A stretch of 64,000 nucleotides of DNA from Litorihabitans aurantiacus (lineage in GTDB: Bacteria; Actinomycetota; Actinomycetes; Actinomycetales; Beutenbergiaceae): positions 3,224,001 to 3,288,000 of the forward strand of contig NZ_BSUM01000001.1 in assembly GCF_030161595.1 (NCBI RefSeq), written 5' to 3'. Positions within the stretch are counted from its first letter, which is position 1, and each line of letters opens with the position of its first letter. Under the pieces are notes generated by a model. The model saw only the letters and a program-made list of their open reading frames with translations. It searched no databases and had not been told where the DNA came from. Below, piece after piece: positions 25,626 to 34,305 of this stretch. The translations under genes were made by a program, and so were the position numbers.

Positions 25626-26099
25626 TCAGGCGGACTCCTCGCCCTTCGTGTCGACCTCCTCGACCCAGGTCGGCGGCTCGTCACGGCCCGCCTCCTCGTC
25701 GGCGTCGGCGTCGTCCGCCGTCGCCTGCACGATCCCCTGCGCATGGTGCGTGGGCGCGTACACCGTGTAGAGCCGCAGCGGCTCGTCGCCGGTGTTCTCG
25801 ACGTCGTGCCACGTGCCCGCCGGCACCTGGATGCTCCAGCCGTCCCCGACCTCCTGCTGGAACGACAGGTCGTCCTTGTCCGGCCCCATCTTCACGACGC
25901 CGCGGCCGGCGTCGATCCGCAGGAACTGATCGGTCCCGTGGTGCACCTCGAGGCCGATCGCGTTGCCCGGCTCGATCGACATCAGCACCACCTGCAGGTG
26001 CTTGCCGGTCCAGGCGACGCGACGGTAGTCGGCGTTCTCCGTCGTCGCGGTCTCGATGTCGAAGGCGTTCGGCTGCGGTCCGTTGTCCGTGATGTCCAT
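25626..26099 (-). CDS. Cupin domain protein
   Basis: This 157-residue protein is a single cupin barrel. Motif 1 is GLEVHHGTDQFLRIDAGRG (metal-ligand His residues and Glu) and motif 2 is QVPAGTWHDVENTGD. An acidic Asp/Glu-rich tail follows (ADDADADEEAGRD), then PPTWVEEVD. ATG 26099 is chosen by family length; GTG 26114 is the alternative. The family binds a metal and is widespread, but its reaction is not established. Confidence 0.85.
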   Translation of the reverse strand: MDITDNGPQPNAFDIETATTENADYRRVAWTGKHLQVVLMSIEPGNAIGLEVHHGTDQFLRIDAGRGVVKMGPDKDDLSFQQEVGDGWSIQVPAGTWHDVENTGDEPLRLYTVYAPTHHAQGIVQATADDADADEEAGRDEPPTWVEEVDTKGEESA

Positions 26100-26142
26100 G
26101 CCTCCATCGTTCACCCGCGAGCGCCGCGCGGCCAGGTTTGTG

Positions 26143-27045
26143 TCACGGCGAGGTGAGCTCGATCAGCGGCACGCCCTGGTTGTCGTGGTCCTGCAGGCTC
26201 ACGGCCCAGGTGCCGTCGTAGCCCTCCATCACCCGCGAGAACCGGTCGACGTCGTCGGCCGTCGCCCGGGCGCTCACCCGCAGCCGGACGCCGTCGTCCG
26301 CCCCGCCGTCGAGCGTCATCGTGAGCGAGCGGTCGTGACCGAGCTCCTCGACGAGCGCGGCGAGCTCGCGCGCCACCGCCTCGTCCTCCGGCGTCAGCGG
26401 GGTCGCGGCCGTCAGGCGCTGCCGCTGGCCCATGGTGCCCGTGCCCGAGCCGAACGAGTCGGTCTCCCACCACATCCGCGCCACCCCCGGCGGGGTGCGT
26501 TCGGCTCGCGGGATCGCCAGGTCGACGAAGCTGGTCGGCGTCACGAGGACCGGGCTGCACCGCACCGTCGCCAGCAGATCGCCGTCGGCCGCCGCCTCCT
26601 CGTCCTCGCCGACGGTCAGGTTGCAGTCGGTCGCGAGGGCCATCTCGACGGCAGCCGGCCAGTGCTCGGTGGCGTAGTCGCCGTCGACCACGATGCGCGT
26701 GCGGTCCGCGGTGATCTCGTAGCGGGCGCCGTCGACGTCCTCGAGCCCGGCCTCGTCCGCCTGCGCCGCCACCTCGATCAGGATCCCGGAGACGTCGGCG
26801 GGGAGCGCATCCCCCTGGCCATCCACGTCGAGGGCGACGACGAGCGTCCGGTCGGTCACCTCGACCCGGTCGACCTCGACGTCGTCGAGCTCGGCGAACG
26901 ACTCGCGCAGGTCCTCGGGGGTGGCGGGCTCCGACGTGCAGGCGGCGAGGGTCGCGGTGAGGGCGAGCGCGCCCGGTGCGAGGGCGGCGACGGCGCGGGT
27001 CCGGGTGCGCGGGCGACGGCGGGATCGGGCGGACGGCGGGGTCAT
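26143..27045 (-). CDS. Putative lipoprotein of unknown function
   Basis: This 300-residue protein has an arginine-rich N-terminus, a hydrophobic segment and the lipobox LAAC near residue 30, so it should be attached to the outer face of the membrane. The mature part alternates beta-like stretches with acidic loops and has no motif I recognise. ATG 27045 follows AAGGAGG at good spacing; an earlier open stretch to 27135 has no support. It stands alone between the cupin gene and a divergent small membrane protein. Confidence 0.75.
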   Translation of the reverse strand: MTPPSARSRRRPRTRTRAVAALAPGALALTATLAACTSEPATPEDLRESFAELDDVEVDRVEVTDRTLVVALDVDGQGDALPADVSGILIEVAAQADEAGLEDVDGARYEITADRTRIVVDGDYATEHWPAAVEMALATDCNLTVGEDEEAAADGDLLATVRCSPVLVTPTSFVDLAIPRAERTPPGVARMWWETDSFGSGTGTMGQRQRLTAATPLTPEDEAVARELAALVEELGHDRSLTMTLDGGADDGVRLRVSARATADDVDRFSRVMEGYDGTWAVSLQDHDNQGVPLIELTSP

Positions 27046-27202
27046 GGAGCTCCTCCTTCGCGCGGACGTCATCCGTTCGACCGTAGACGGGCGTGCGCCG
27101 ACGGCGGCGGACCAGGCGCGGGGACCCCTCCCCATCGCGGCGACTGCCGGGCGCGCCTAGGTTCGGGTGAGCACCGCCGCCGACCCCGCCCAGGAGACCA
27201 CC

Positions 27203-27706
27203 GTGACGCCGTCGTCCCGCACCCCCACGATCGCCGGCGCGATCCTGCTCGTGCTCGGCCTCCTCACGCTGGTGGGCGCCGCGGGTCTCGTGCTCGGCGC
27301 CGGGTTCCGCCTCGCGCCGGCCAGCGCGTTCGACGCCGAGATGACCGTCGAGCTCGAGGCCGGCGAGCACGCGGTCTACGTCACGCCGTCGGACCGCTGG
27401 AGCGACGTCGAGTGCACCGGCGCGCTCGACGGCGAGGCGCTGCAGCTCCGCCCCGACATGACGCTGCAGGACGTCGCGCTGCCCCGGCGGTGGGACGCAC
27501 GCGGCAGCTTCTCGCTCGACGCGCCGGCGACCCTCACCCTCACGTGCGCCGGCCCGGTCGGCGGCGGCGAGTTCACCGTGGGCCCGGCGGTGTCGCTCCC
27601 CGCGCTGCTGGGGGCGGCGTTCCTGGGCGTGGTCGGTCTCGCGGCGGTGGTGGGTGGTGTGGTGGGGCTGGTCGTCGGGGCCCGACGGCGGCGCTCGGCC
27701 TCGTAG
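27203..27706 (+). CDS. Small two-helix membrane protein
   Basis: This 167-residue protein has a membrane segment near its N-terminus (IAGAILLVLGLLTLVGAAGLVLGAG), an extracytoplasmic domain of about 85 residues with two cysteines (DVECTGAL and LTLTCAGP), a second membrane segment (LLGAAFLGVVGLAAVVGGVVGLVVG) and a basic end. GTG 27203 follows AGGAGA; GTG 27167 is possible but lies only 3 bp after a TAGGTT -10 element. The function is unknown. Confidence 0.7.
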   Translation: MTPSSRTPTIAGAILLVLGLLTLVGAAGLVLGAGFRLAPASAFDAEMTVELEAGEHAVYVTPSDRWSDVECTGALDGEALQLRPDMTLQDVALPRRWDARGSFSLDAPATLTLTCAGPVGGGEFTVGPAVSLPALLGAAFLGVVGLAAVVGGVVGLVVGARRRRSAS

Positions 27707-27769
27707 GTCGGCCGCGGGTCGTGCCCGGGGCGGCGGGGGCGGCGGGGTCCGGCGGTGCGTCGTCGCGTC

Positions 27770-27884
27770 GACTGTCACGTCCTGCCCGGATAGCGGGTCC
27801 TATCCGGGCATGGCGTGACAGTCAGGGGTGTATCCGGGCAGAACGTGACAGTCGGGAGGGGTATCCGGGCGGAACGTGACAGTC
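27770..27884 (-). repeat. Composite palindromic element, reversed copy with two extra halves (copy 5)
   Basis: A 54-bp palindrome (arms 27770-27792 and 27801-27823, loop 27793-27800) is followed by 7 bp, a 23-bp half (27831-27853), 8 bp, and another 23-bp half (27862-27884). Both halves match the right arm (TATCCGGGC...GTGACAGTC). Read on the minus strand this is half-8-half-7-palindrome, the same order as the 84-bp copies plus one more half. Confidence 0.88.
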
Positions 27885-27924
27885 GCGGTCGCGCGTGGCT
27901 CCTCGGTCCTGGGCGCGGGACATC

Positions 27925-28008
27925 AAGTGTTGCGCCCGGCACGGGTGGCCCATCGACTGTGACCGCGTGCACGGATACGCGCCGCTAACCGTGCACACCG
28001 TCACAGTC
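27925..28008 (+). repeat. 84-bp composite palindromic element, copy 4
   Basis: Half 27925-27947, spacer GCCCATC, palindrome arms 27955-27977 and 27986-28008 with loop 27978-27985. The core TGACCGCGTGCA pairs with TGCACACCGTCA apart from two positions. The half and spacer closely match copy 3 at 29383, so the two are recent relatives. The inner right end is TAACCG instead of TATCCG. Confidence 0.85.
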
Positions 28009-28146
28009 GTTCGGGTAGTCGCGGGGCGGAGGGTGACGGTCGGGGGAGTTCGGGCGGAGTGTGCACGCGGGCGGGGTGCGGCAGTGGGCGGATGCATCCC
28101 AGCCGAGCGAGTCGGACCGCGGTCGCGGTCGCGGTCGAGCCTGCGT

Positions 28147-28196
<50 letters not shown>

Positions 28197-28258
28197 AACC
28201 TCGTCCTCGTCGCCGACCTCGTCGCCGTCGCCGACCTCGACCTCGTCGCCGACGCGAC

Positions 28259-28291
28259 GCCCGGGCCGAGGATCAGCTCCTCGGCCCGGGC
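28259..28291 (-). terminator. Terminator hairpin downstream of the DUF2510/excalibur gene
   Basis: A perfect 14-bp stem (28259-28272 and 28278-28291) with loop TCAGC stands 25 bp past the stop of the minus-strand gene that ends at 28317. It is GC-rich with no U-tract. Confidence 0.75.
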
Positions 28292-28316
28292 GCCGACGTC
28301 GGACCCGCGTGCGCGG

Positions 28317-29159
28317 CTACTCGCAGCCGACACCGTCGCCGTCGCGGTCCAGGTGGCTGCCGTAGCCGGGCTCGCCGCGGAGCACGGGGGCCGCACCGGC
28401 GGCGCGGGCCTCGCTGCAGTTGCGGTAGGAGACGTTCGACTGCGCGGGCGCCTGGGTAGCGGCCGGCGCGGGCGCGGCGGCCTGGCGCTGCGTCGGCACG
28501 GCGGCCTCGCGCGTCGTCACCGACTCCTCCCGCGCACCGACCTCGCTCTCGCGCGTCCCGACGGCGGCCTCCCGCGCCTCCGCGTCGCTCTCGCGCGTGG
28601 CGACGGCGGCCTCACGGGTCGCGAGGTCGACCTCCCGGGCGTCCAGCTCCTCCGTGCGCGTCGCCTGCGCCAGCTCGAGCTCGGTCGTGGCCTGGGCGGC
28701 CGCAGCGTTGTCGGACGCCTCCTGCTCGAGCTCGGTCACCCGCGTCTGGGAGGACTCGAGGTCGGTCGTGGCGGTGAGGAGGAGCGCACCCTGCTCGTCG
28801 CGCTCGGACGTGACGGTGGCGAGATCCGCCTCCGCCTGGTCGAGATCGCTCTGCGAGGGGCCGCCGGCGCTGCCCATGACGAGGCCGAGGAGCAGCGCCA
28901 GGACGCCGACGCCCGCGGTGATCGCCTGGCGGCGAACCTTCTGCGACCGCGAGGAGGACGACGGCGCAACCGACGCTCCGCCGTCGGGCTCCGTCGCGGC
29001 CGACGCCGAGGGGAGGGGCGACGTCGGATCCCCGACGAGACCCGCGGCGACGCTCGCCGGGGACGCGGTGTGGCTGGTCCACCCGGCGCCGTCCCAGTAG
29101 CGGTGGGAGCCGGAACCGTCGGGGTACCACCCGGGTGCTGCGGAGTTCTGCTGAGACAT
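28317..29159 (-). CDS. DUF2510 and excalibur calcium-binding domain protein with coiled coil
   Basis: This 280-residue protein has, in order, a DUF2510 motif at the N-terminus (PGWYPDGSGSHRYWDGAGWT), a membrane segment near residues 82-100 (AGVGVLALLLGLVMG), a long coiled coil of charged heptads (about 105-215; repeated ATRE and TRES units), a Pro/Ala linker, and a C-terminal excalibur motif with NCSEA and the calcium loop DRDGDGVGCE. It is anchored in the membrane with the excalibur domain probably outside. Domains of this sort occur in surface proteins; the role is unknown. ATG 29159 places DUF2510 at the start. Confidence 0.88.
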   Translation of the reverse strand: MSQQNSAAPGWYPDGSGSHRYWDGAGWTSHTASPASVAAGLVGDPTSPLPSASAATEPDGGASVAPSSSSRSQKVRRQAITAGVGVLALLLGLVMGSAGGPSQSDLDQAEADLATVTSERDEQGALLLTATTDLESSQTRVTELEQEASDNAAAAQATTELELAQATRTEELDAREVDLATREAAVATRESDAEAREAAVGTRESEVGAREESVTTREAAVPTQRQAAAPAPAATQAPAQSNVSYRNCSEARAAGAAPVLRGEPGYGSHLDRDGDGVGCE

Positions 29160-29382
29160 GCGTGAGCCACTTCTGGAGGACGGGGAGCGGTCGCGTCGTC
29201 GCGACCGGCGGCGGTGAGCCTCGCACACAGTAGGCGACATGTGGGTCGCGTGGGGGCCGTCCTTGGATCGTGCTCAGATTGTTATCGAACAATGATCGGC
29301 GGTCGTCCTGACGAGGCGGAGAAGCGCACGCCTCATGACATGTGACGTCCTCGACCTCCGTCGGGGCCGATGACGAACCATC

Positions 29383-29466
29383 GAGTGCTGCGCCCGGCAC
29401 GAATAGCCCATCGACTGTGACCGTCCGCACGGATAGGCGCTGTTATCCGTGCACACGGTCACAGTC
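29383..29466 (+). repeat. 84-bp composite palindromic element, copy 3
   Basis: Half 29383-29405, spacer GCCCATC, palindrome arms 29413-29435 and 29444-29466, loop 29436-29443. The core TGACCGTCCGCA pairs with TGCACACGGTCA apart from two positions. It is in the gap between the divergent DUF2510 and MFS genes, 110 bp before copy 2. Confidence 0.88.
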
Positions 29467-29575
29467 GATCTGGAGGTCGCGGGGATCGGTCCGCAGAGGT
29501 GGGCCGGCACGGACGAGCGGTCCTCGAGGAGGTGCAGGAGACTGTCGCGGCCGGGCGGGCTGACCGATGGCCCGC

Positions 29576-29659
29576 GACTGCTGCGCAGCACGCGGATAGC
29601 GGATCGACTGCTGCACCAGACGCGGATATCGGTCGGTATCCGCGTCCCGTGCAGCAGTC
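29576..29659 (+). repeat. 84-bp composite palindromic element, copy 2
   Basis: Half 29576-29598, spacer GCGGATC, palindrome arms 29606-29628 and 29637-29659, loop 29629-29636. Its core CTGCACCAGACG differs from copy 1 by two bases, and its half (CTGCGCAGCACG core) is also near copy 1. It lies upstream of the MFS gene. Confidence 0.88.
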
Positions 29660-29727
29660 GATCGACGTCGCCGATCCCCCCGCAAACCTCCCCGACCCCC
29701 GCGGCGCCCCGTTCCTAGACTGCGGTC

Positions 29728-31089
29728 GTGACCCCGCCCGCGCCGCCCACCCCGACCCCGGACCACGCCCACCTCCAGCGCCGCGTCGTCACCCTGCTCT
29801 CGGTCGCGCAGGTCCTCAGCGGCGTCGCGGCGGGGTCGATCGTGTCGGTGGGCTCGCTGATCGCCGTCGACCTCACCGGCAACGACGCGTGGGCCGGGTC
29901 CGTCACCACGACCACGACGCTCGGCGCCGCCCTCGCCTCGCTCCTGCTCGCCCAGGTGGCGGCCGCGAGGGGCCGCCGCCCGGCGCTCGCGGGCGGGCTC
30001 GCCGTCGCCGCCCTCGGTGCGGTGGGCATCATCGGCGCGGCGCTGCTGGGGTCGGTCGCGCTGCTGCTCGCGGGCGCGGCGCTCATGGGCTGCGGCCAGG
30101 CGGTCAACCTGCAGGCGCGCTTCGCCGCCACCGACCTCGCGGCGCCGCGGACGCGGTCGCGCGACCTGTCGCTCGTGGTGTGGATGAGCACGGTCGGGGC
30201 GGTCGCGGGGCCGAACCTCATCGCCGTCGCCGAGTCCGTCGCGCGCACGACCGGTCTTCCCGTGCTCGCCGCGGCCTTCGCGCCGCCCGTGCTGGGGCTG
30301 CTGGCGGGGATGGTGGTGCTCGCCGTCGGGCTCCGGCCGGACCCGCTCCTGGTGTCCCGCACCCCCGTGCCCGACGGCGCAGCCTCACCCTCGCACGTCG
30401 GCGCACCTCGCGAGGGCGCGGCAGATGAGGGTGGCGGCGCTCCGCCGTCGGGCGACATGCGCGCCGCGGGACCAGCGGCGCCCCGCCCACCCCGCGCGAG
30501 CCTGGCGGCGGGCCTGCGGGCGCTGCGGACGCACCCGTCGGCGCGCGCGGCGCTGGTGGCCATCCTCGGTGCGCACGCGGTGATGGTGGCGGTGATGGCG
30601 ATGACGCCGGTGCACCTGCAGCACCACGGGGCGACGCTGCAGGTCGTGGGCCTGACGGTCAGCCTGCACATCGCGGGGATGTACGCGCTGGCCCCGGTGA
30701 TGGGGCTGCTCGCGGACCGGCTCGGCGCGCGCCACGTGGTGGTGGGCGGGCTCGGGGTGCTGGTGCTCGCCGTCGGGGTCGCGGGGGTCAGCGGGAGCAG
30801 CGCGGGGCTGACGACGGCGGGGCTCGTGCTGCTCGGACTCGGCTGGTCGGCGGTGACGGTCGCGGGTGCGGCGATGATCGCGGCGTCGGTGACCGGGCCG
30901 GAGCGCGTGAACGTGCAGGGTCTGAGCGACGCGCTGATGTCGTTGGCCGGGGCCGGCGGCGGGGCGCTCTCGGGGGTGGGGCTCGCGTGGGTCGGGTACG
31001 GCGGGCTGAACCTCGCGGCGGGTGTCGTCGCGGTGGGGGTCGGGGTGGTGGTCGTGAGTGGGGTGCGGCGGGGGGCTGCGGAGGTGTGA
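29728..31089 (+). CDS. MFS transporter
   Basis: This 453-residue membrane protein has about 12 hydrophobic segments with a central polar loop near residues 205-255 (Pro/Gly/Glu-rich). The motif LLAQVAAARGRRPALAGG near residue 75 is the loop 2-3 MFS signature. The GTG start lies six bases after TAGACT (29716-29721), so the gene is probably leaderless. Substrate unknown; drug-efflux-like MFS is the closest general group. Confidence 0.87.
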   Translation: MTPPAPPTPTPDHAHLQRRVVTLLSVAQVLSGVAAGSIVSVGSLIAVDLTGNDAWAGSVTTTTTLGAALASLLLAQVAAARGRRPALAGGLAVAALGAVGIIGAALLGSVALLLAGAALMGCGQAVNLQARFAATDLAAPRTRSRDLSLVVWMSTVGAVAGPNLIAVAESVARTTGLPVLAAAFAPPVLGLLAGMVVLAVGLRPDPLLVSRTPVPDGAASPSHVGAPREGAADEGGGAPPSGDMRAAGPAAPRPPRASLAAGLRALRTHPSARAALVAILGAHAVMVAVMAMTPVHLQHHGATLQVVGLTVSLHIAGMYALAPVMGLLADRLGARHVVVGGLGVLVLAVGVAGVSGSSAGLTTAGLVLLGLGWSAVTVAGAAMIAASVTGPERVNVQGLSDALMSLAGAGGGALSGVGLAWVGYGGLNLAAGVVAVGVGVVVVSGVRRGAAEV

Positions 31090-31153
31090 GTCGCCGGGGT
31101 CGGCGGCCGGGACACCGTGAACACGTGCGGCCCGCGCCGTCCCGTGTGCCGGC

Positions 31154-32170
31154 TCAGCCGCTCCGCACGAGCGCGTCCGTGACGCCGTCGAGCACGAGCT
31201 CGACCGCGAGTGCCGCCGCGACCGCGCTCTCGCGGCCCAGGGGTGGGGCACCGTCGTCGCTCCGGATCGGGAGCGCCGCCTCGGGGTCGATGAACCCCAT
31301 GACGGTCTCGGCAACGAAGTCGGCCTCGGCCTCGCGCTGCGCGTGCTCGAGCCCCTCGCGTTCGAGCCACAGACCCTGGCCCGTGCGCTCGAGCGCGGGG
31401 TCGGGGCCGAGGTGGCCGCAGTAGAGGTGGCCGAGCTCGTGGACGAGGGTGGCGAGCTGCTCGGTCGGCGGGAGCCGGGAGTTCAGGGAGACGTCGAAGG
31501 AGACCGGCACCTGCTCGACCACGGGTGGGCGCCGGCCGGTCGTGACCTCCTGCACGGCACCGCTCGACGTCGCCATCACGTGGCCGCCGCGCACGACGCC
31601 GAGGCCGTGTTGCACGACGCGCACCCCGCGCGCCTTCACCGCCTCGACGAGCGTGGCGACCACCTGGGGAGCATCGGCGAACGCGGGCCGGGCGAACGGC
31701 TGCTCGGCCTCGTAGCGGTGCGTGCCCGGCTCCGGCCCGGGTTCGACCTGGGATGCGTCGAACACGAAGCCGAGCGGGCCGCCCTGGTGCAGCAGGAGCA
31801 GCGGCTGCTCGTGCGGGAGCGGCACCATGCCGTACCGCGTGCGCCACGTCTCGGGCGACTCGACGTGCGTGGCGCTCGGGCGCTGGCTGACGATGAGGAG
31901 CCCGTTGTAGATCGCGAAACGAGGCCAGAACTGCCAGGCGGAGCGCATCACGTCCGGGACCGACGGCTCCTTGGCGAACTCCCGCGCCTGGACCGCGAGC
32001 TGGAGCAGTCGCTGCCGCTTGCTCTCGAGCCTCGTGCGGTCGTGCCGCTCCCGGGAGGGGCCGCCGGCGCTCGCGGCCGGGACGCCGAGGGAGGCGAGCA
32101 GGTCGTCCTGGATGGCGGCGCCCCAGGCCGCGCGGCCGTCACGTGCCGGGGCGGCTGGGGGTGCGGTCAT
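31154..32170 (-). CDS. ImmA/IrrE-like zinc metallopeptidase domain protein (ArdC-like)
   Basis: This 338-residue protein has the zinc-peptidase motif LVHELGHLYCGH near residue 245 (HExxH) followed by an acidic helix (EREGLEHAQREAEADFVAETV) that supplies the third ligand. The N-terminal half includes FAIYNGLLIVSQRPSATHV, a pattern seen in ArdC-like antirestriction proteins. ATG 32170 is six bases after a TACCCT -10 element. It lies next to a toxin-antitoxin pair at the left of the accessory island. Role: probably cleaves a regulator or antitoxin; this is inferred. Confidence 0.78.
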   Translation of the reverse strand: MTAPPAAPARDGRAAWGAAIQDDLLASLGVPAASAGGPSRERHDRTRLESKRQRLLQLAVQAREFAKEPSVPDVMRSAWQFWPRFAIYNGLLIVSQRPSATHVESPETWRTRYGMVPLPHEQPLLLLHQGGPLGFVFDASQVEPGPEPGTHRYEAEQPFARPAFADAPQVVATLVEAVKARGVRVVQHGLGVVRGGHVMATSSGAVQEVTTGRRPPVVEQVPVSFDVSLNSRLPPTEQLATLVHELGHLYCGHLGPDPALERTGQGLWLEREGLEHAQREAEADFVAETVMGFIDPEAALPIRSDDGAPPLGRESAVAAALAVELVLDGVTDALVRSG

Positions 32171-32217
32171 GCTCGGAGGGTAGGGACGGGGTACGACATC
32201 GGAGTGGCCTCGTGAGT

Positions 32218-32249
32218 GCATGCAGAATGCATGCGCGGGGTCGTAGGCT
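32218..32249 (+). promoter_or_regulatory. Promoter and operator of the second RHH/PIN pair
   Basis: Two GCATGC palindromes (32218-32223 and 32229-32234) form a larger inverted repeat over the -35 region, followed by -10 TAGGCT (32244-32249). Six bases later is the antitoxin ATG, so the message is predicted to be leaderless. This is a likely autoregulatory site. Confidence 0.6.
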
Positions 32250-32255
32250 CGAGTC

Positions 32256-32489
32256 ATGCCCGTGTCGATCACTATCCGCGACGTCCCCGACGACGTGCGC
32301 GACGCCCTCGCTTCACGCGCGGCGGGTAGCGGGAGGTCGCTGCAGGAGTACCTCAAGGGTCAGCTGGCCGACCTCGCGTACCGCCCGGTGGCGGCCGAGG
32401 TCGTCGTGGAGCTCCGGCGTCGCGCGGCCCACCTGCCGCCGCTCGAGGGCGACGACCTGCTCGCCGACATCGACGCCGACCGGCGGTGA
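32256..32489 (+). CDS. FitA-like ribbon-helix-helix antitoxin
   Basis: This 77-residue protein has MPVSITIRDVPDDVRDALASRA, the classic start of FitA/VapB-type antitoxins, with the helix GRSLQEYLKGQLADLA, then a toxin-binding tail (RRRAAHLPPLEGDDLLADIDADRR). Its stop overlaps the toxin start. It should bind the GCATGC repeats upstream and block the PIN toxin. Confidence 0.9.
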   Translation: MPVSITIRDVPDDVRDALASRAAGSGRSLQEYLKGQLADLAYRPVAAEVVVELRRRAAHLPPLEGDDLLADIDADRR

Positions 32490-32929
32490 TGAGCCGCGGG
32501 GACGAAGGCGTCCGGGGAGCCCCTCGGGCGAGGCCGCCGCTCGTCGTGGACGCCTCCGCGCTGCTGACGCTCGCGCTCGACCCGGGGCCGCGAGCTGACG
32601 CCATCGGTGCCCTCGTCGGAAGCCGGGAGCTGCACGCCCCCGCCCTCCTTCCGTTCGAGGTGGCGAACGTCCTTCGCCGCCGACGGCTGGCCGGTCACCT
32701 CACACGTTCGGACGCGGCCGACACCGAGACGACCCTCGCTCGGCTGCCCGTCGAGCTGTGGCCGCACGAGGTCGTCGCCGGACGCGTGCGCGAGCTCGGC
32801 GACGTCCTGACCGCGTACGACGCGAGCTACGTCGCGCTCGCGGAGCGGCTCGGAGCGGATCTGCTGACGTGCGACCGGAGGATCGCGGGGGCGCCGGGGG
32901 TGGGGTGCGGAGTCGTCGTCCCTGACTGA
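32486..32929 (+). CDS. PIN-domain toxin (VapC/FitB-like)
   Basis: This 147-residue protein has the PIN aspartate in LVVDASALLTLAL (about Asp22), a glutamate in FEVANVLRRRRL, and the C-terminal acidic motif YDASYVALAERLGADLLTCDRRI. GTG 32486 or ATG 32489 starts the gene within the antitoxin stop. It is predicted to be an RNase held inactive by the upstream antitoxin. Confidence 0.9.
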   Translation: MMSRGDEGVRGAPRARPPLVVDASALLTLALDPGPRADAIGALVGSRELHAPALLPFEVANVLRRRRLAGHLTRSDAADTETTLARLPVELWPHEVVAGRVRELGDVLTAYDASYVALAERLGADLLTCDRRIAGAPGVGCGVVVPD

Positions 32930-33134
32930 CGCCGCGGACCCGCGGACCCGGCCTCATCTTTGAACCCCGGCCTTGGAACGAAGAGGCGCGGCCACGGACC
33001 GAAGCGTCATGGAGAACTAGCGCATCGTGGGCGAGCGGCCGACGGCGGAGCTCGTGTTCCTGGACGCCGGCGGTCGCGCGGGGCGGTGCGTCGCGATGAC
33101 CACGAAGGAGCGGGCCTCAGGCCGAGCAACTGAG

Positions 33135-33164
33135 TTGCACTTGTAACTGTTACAGGTTTACGGT
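33135..33164 (+). promoter_or_regulatory. Promoter and operator of the HTH/PIN module
   Basis: The -35 TTGCAC (33135-33140) and -10 TACGGT (33159-33164) are 18 bp apart. The spacer holds the palindrome GTAACTGTTAC (33143-33153), a likely operator for the HTH antitoxin. The rest of the 32930-33134 gap shows nothing I can assign. Confidence 0.6.
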
Positions 33165-33188
33165 TGTTACTCGACCCAGGAGGCTTCG

Positions 33189-33635
33189 ATGGCACCCGTT
33201 CTGACCGAGGCTCGGTCGACCGTCCTCACCACTGCGCTCCAGCGCGAGCAGGCCCGCGACTTGGCAGACGCCCTGACGGGTGCCGAAGGTGACGTCCGCG
33301 TCTCTGCGGTCCGCTCCGACCGTGAGGTCGTCGTCCCGGACGAGGTCTTCTCCGTGATCCAGCAGGTGCTCCACGCCATGGCCGAGGGGCGCACGCTGAC
33401 GGTCGGCACCATGCCGGAGGCGCTGACGACGACGGTTGCCGCCGAGCACCTGGGTATCTCGCGACCCACGCTGATGAAGCTCGTCCGAGACGGCGAGATT
33501 GACTCGTTCAAGGTCGGAACCCACACGCGCATCCGATTCGCGGAGATCAAGCGGTACCGGGCGGCGAGGCTCGAGCGTCAGCGAAAGGCGTTCGACGAGC
33601 TGCGTGCGCTCGAGGAGGCGGAAGGGCTCGACTGA
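33189..33635 (+). CDS. Excisionase-type helix-turn-helix antitoxin
   Basis: This 148-residue protein has a MerR/excisionase helix-turn-helix at about residues 75-125 (TTVAAEHLGISRPTLMKLVRDGEIDSFKVGTHTRIR), after an N-terminal region that may contact the toxin, and a charged C-terminal helix (RYRAARLERQRKAFDEL). AGGAGG precedes the ATG. The next gene is a PIN toxin, a known partnership. A decayed copy of its C-terminal end lies at 35076-35162. Confidence 0.83.
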   Translation: MAPVLTEARSTVLTTALQREQARDLADALTGAEGDVRVSAVRSDREVVVPDEVFSVIQQVLHAMAEGRTLTVGTMPEALTTTVAAEHLGISRPTLMKLVRDGEIDSFKVGTHTRIRFAEIKRYRAARLERQRKAFDELRALEEAEGLD

Positions 33636-33657
33636 CCCGCGCCGATAGGGTCGCCCG

Positions 33658-34305
33658 ATGGTGACGAAGGTGCTGGTCGACGCGAACGTCCTGTTCTCGC
33701 GGACCCTGCGCGACTGGGTCATCCTGCTGGAGCTGGAGACCTCGGCCAGGATGTTCAAGGTCCACTGGACCGAGGACATCCTGGCCGAGGTCGTCTATCG
33801 CACCAGACGCAAGCATCCGACGATCCCGGGCGGTGTGGTCCGGAGTATGCGTGATTCGATCGCTGGATCTCTCGAGGGCGGGCGGGTGGAGGACTTCGAC
33901 GTCGACAACTCCTTCGCGGGTGTGGATCGGGACGACGCGCACGTCCATGGCGCAGCCGTCGCGTGCGGCGCAAAGATCCTGCTGACGCACGACAAGGGGT
34001 TCTCCGAGAGGCACCCCGATCCCGATTCGCTGCCTTACGACGTCTATGACGCGGACGCCTACCTGCGACTCGTGCACGACTCCGATCCGGCCGCCGTCCG
34101 CGCCGTGACCGTGAGACAGGCGGCACACTGGATGAGCCGTTCTCGAGGGAAGGAATGCGATGGGGTCGATCTTCCGCAGCGTCTTCGTGACGCGGGTTGC
34201 CCGGATTTCGCCGAGATCGTCCGTCGGTTGCTCCAGGGGATCCAACCCCATGAGTTCTGGAGCTCGATGCCCTCCGGCGAGCAGTCCTCGAGCGTAACCG
34301 CATGA
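33658..34305 (+). CDS. PIN-domain toxin
   Basis: This 215-residue protein begins MVTKVLVDANVLFSRTLRDW with the PIN aspartate, and has EDILAEVVYRTRRKHP, then DRDDAHVHGAAVACGAKILLTHDKGF with the downstream acidic residues. It is longer than VapC and has about 70 extra C-terminal residues. A TAGGGT -10 element six bases before the ATG suggests its own leaderless transcript besides the shared one. Its stop overlaps the start of the amidohydrolase (ATGA). Confidence 0.83.
   Translation: MVTKVLVDANVLFSRTLRDWVILLELETSARMFKVHWTEDILAEVVYRTRRKHPTIPGGVVRSMRDSIAGSLEGGRVEDFDVDNSFAGVDRDDAHVHGAAVACGAKILLTHDKGFSERHPDPDSLPYDVYDADAYLRLVHDSDPAAVRAVTVRQAAHWMSRSRGKECDGVDLPQRLRDAGCPDFAEIVRRLLQGIQPHEFWSSMPSGEQSSSVTA

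Noticed and set aside
29383-29659. Palindromes considered as simple intrinsic terminators
   Set aside because: Two copies lie upstream of both divergent genes, where no transcript should end, and the conserved ends and extra half are not explained by termination.
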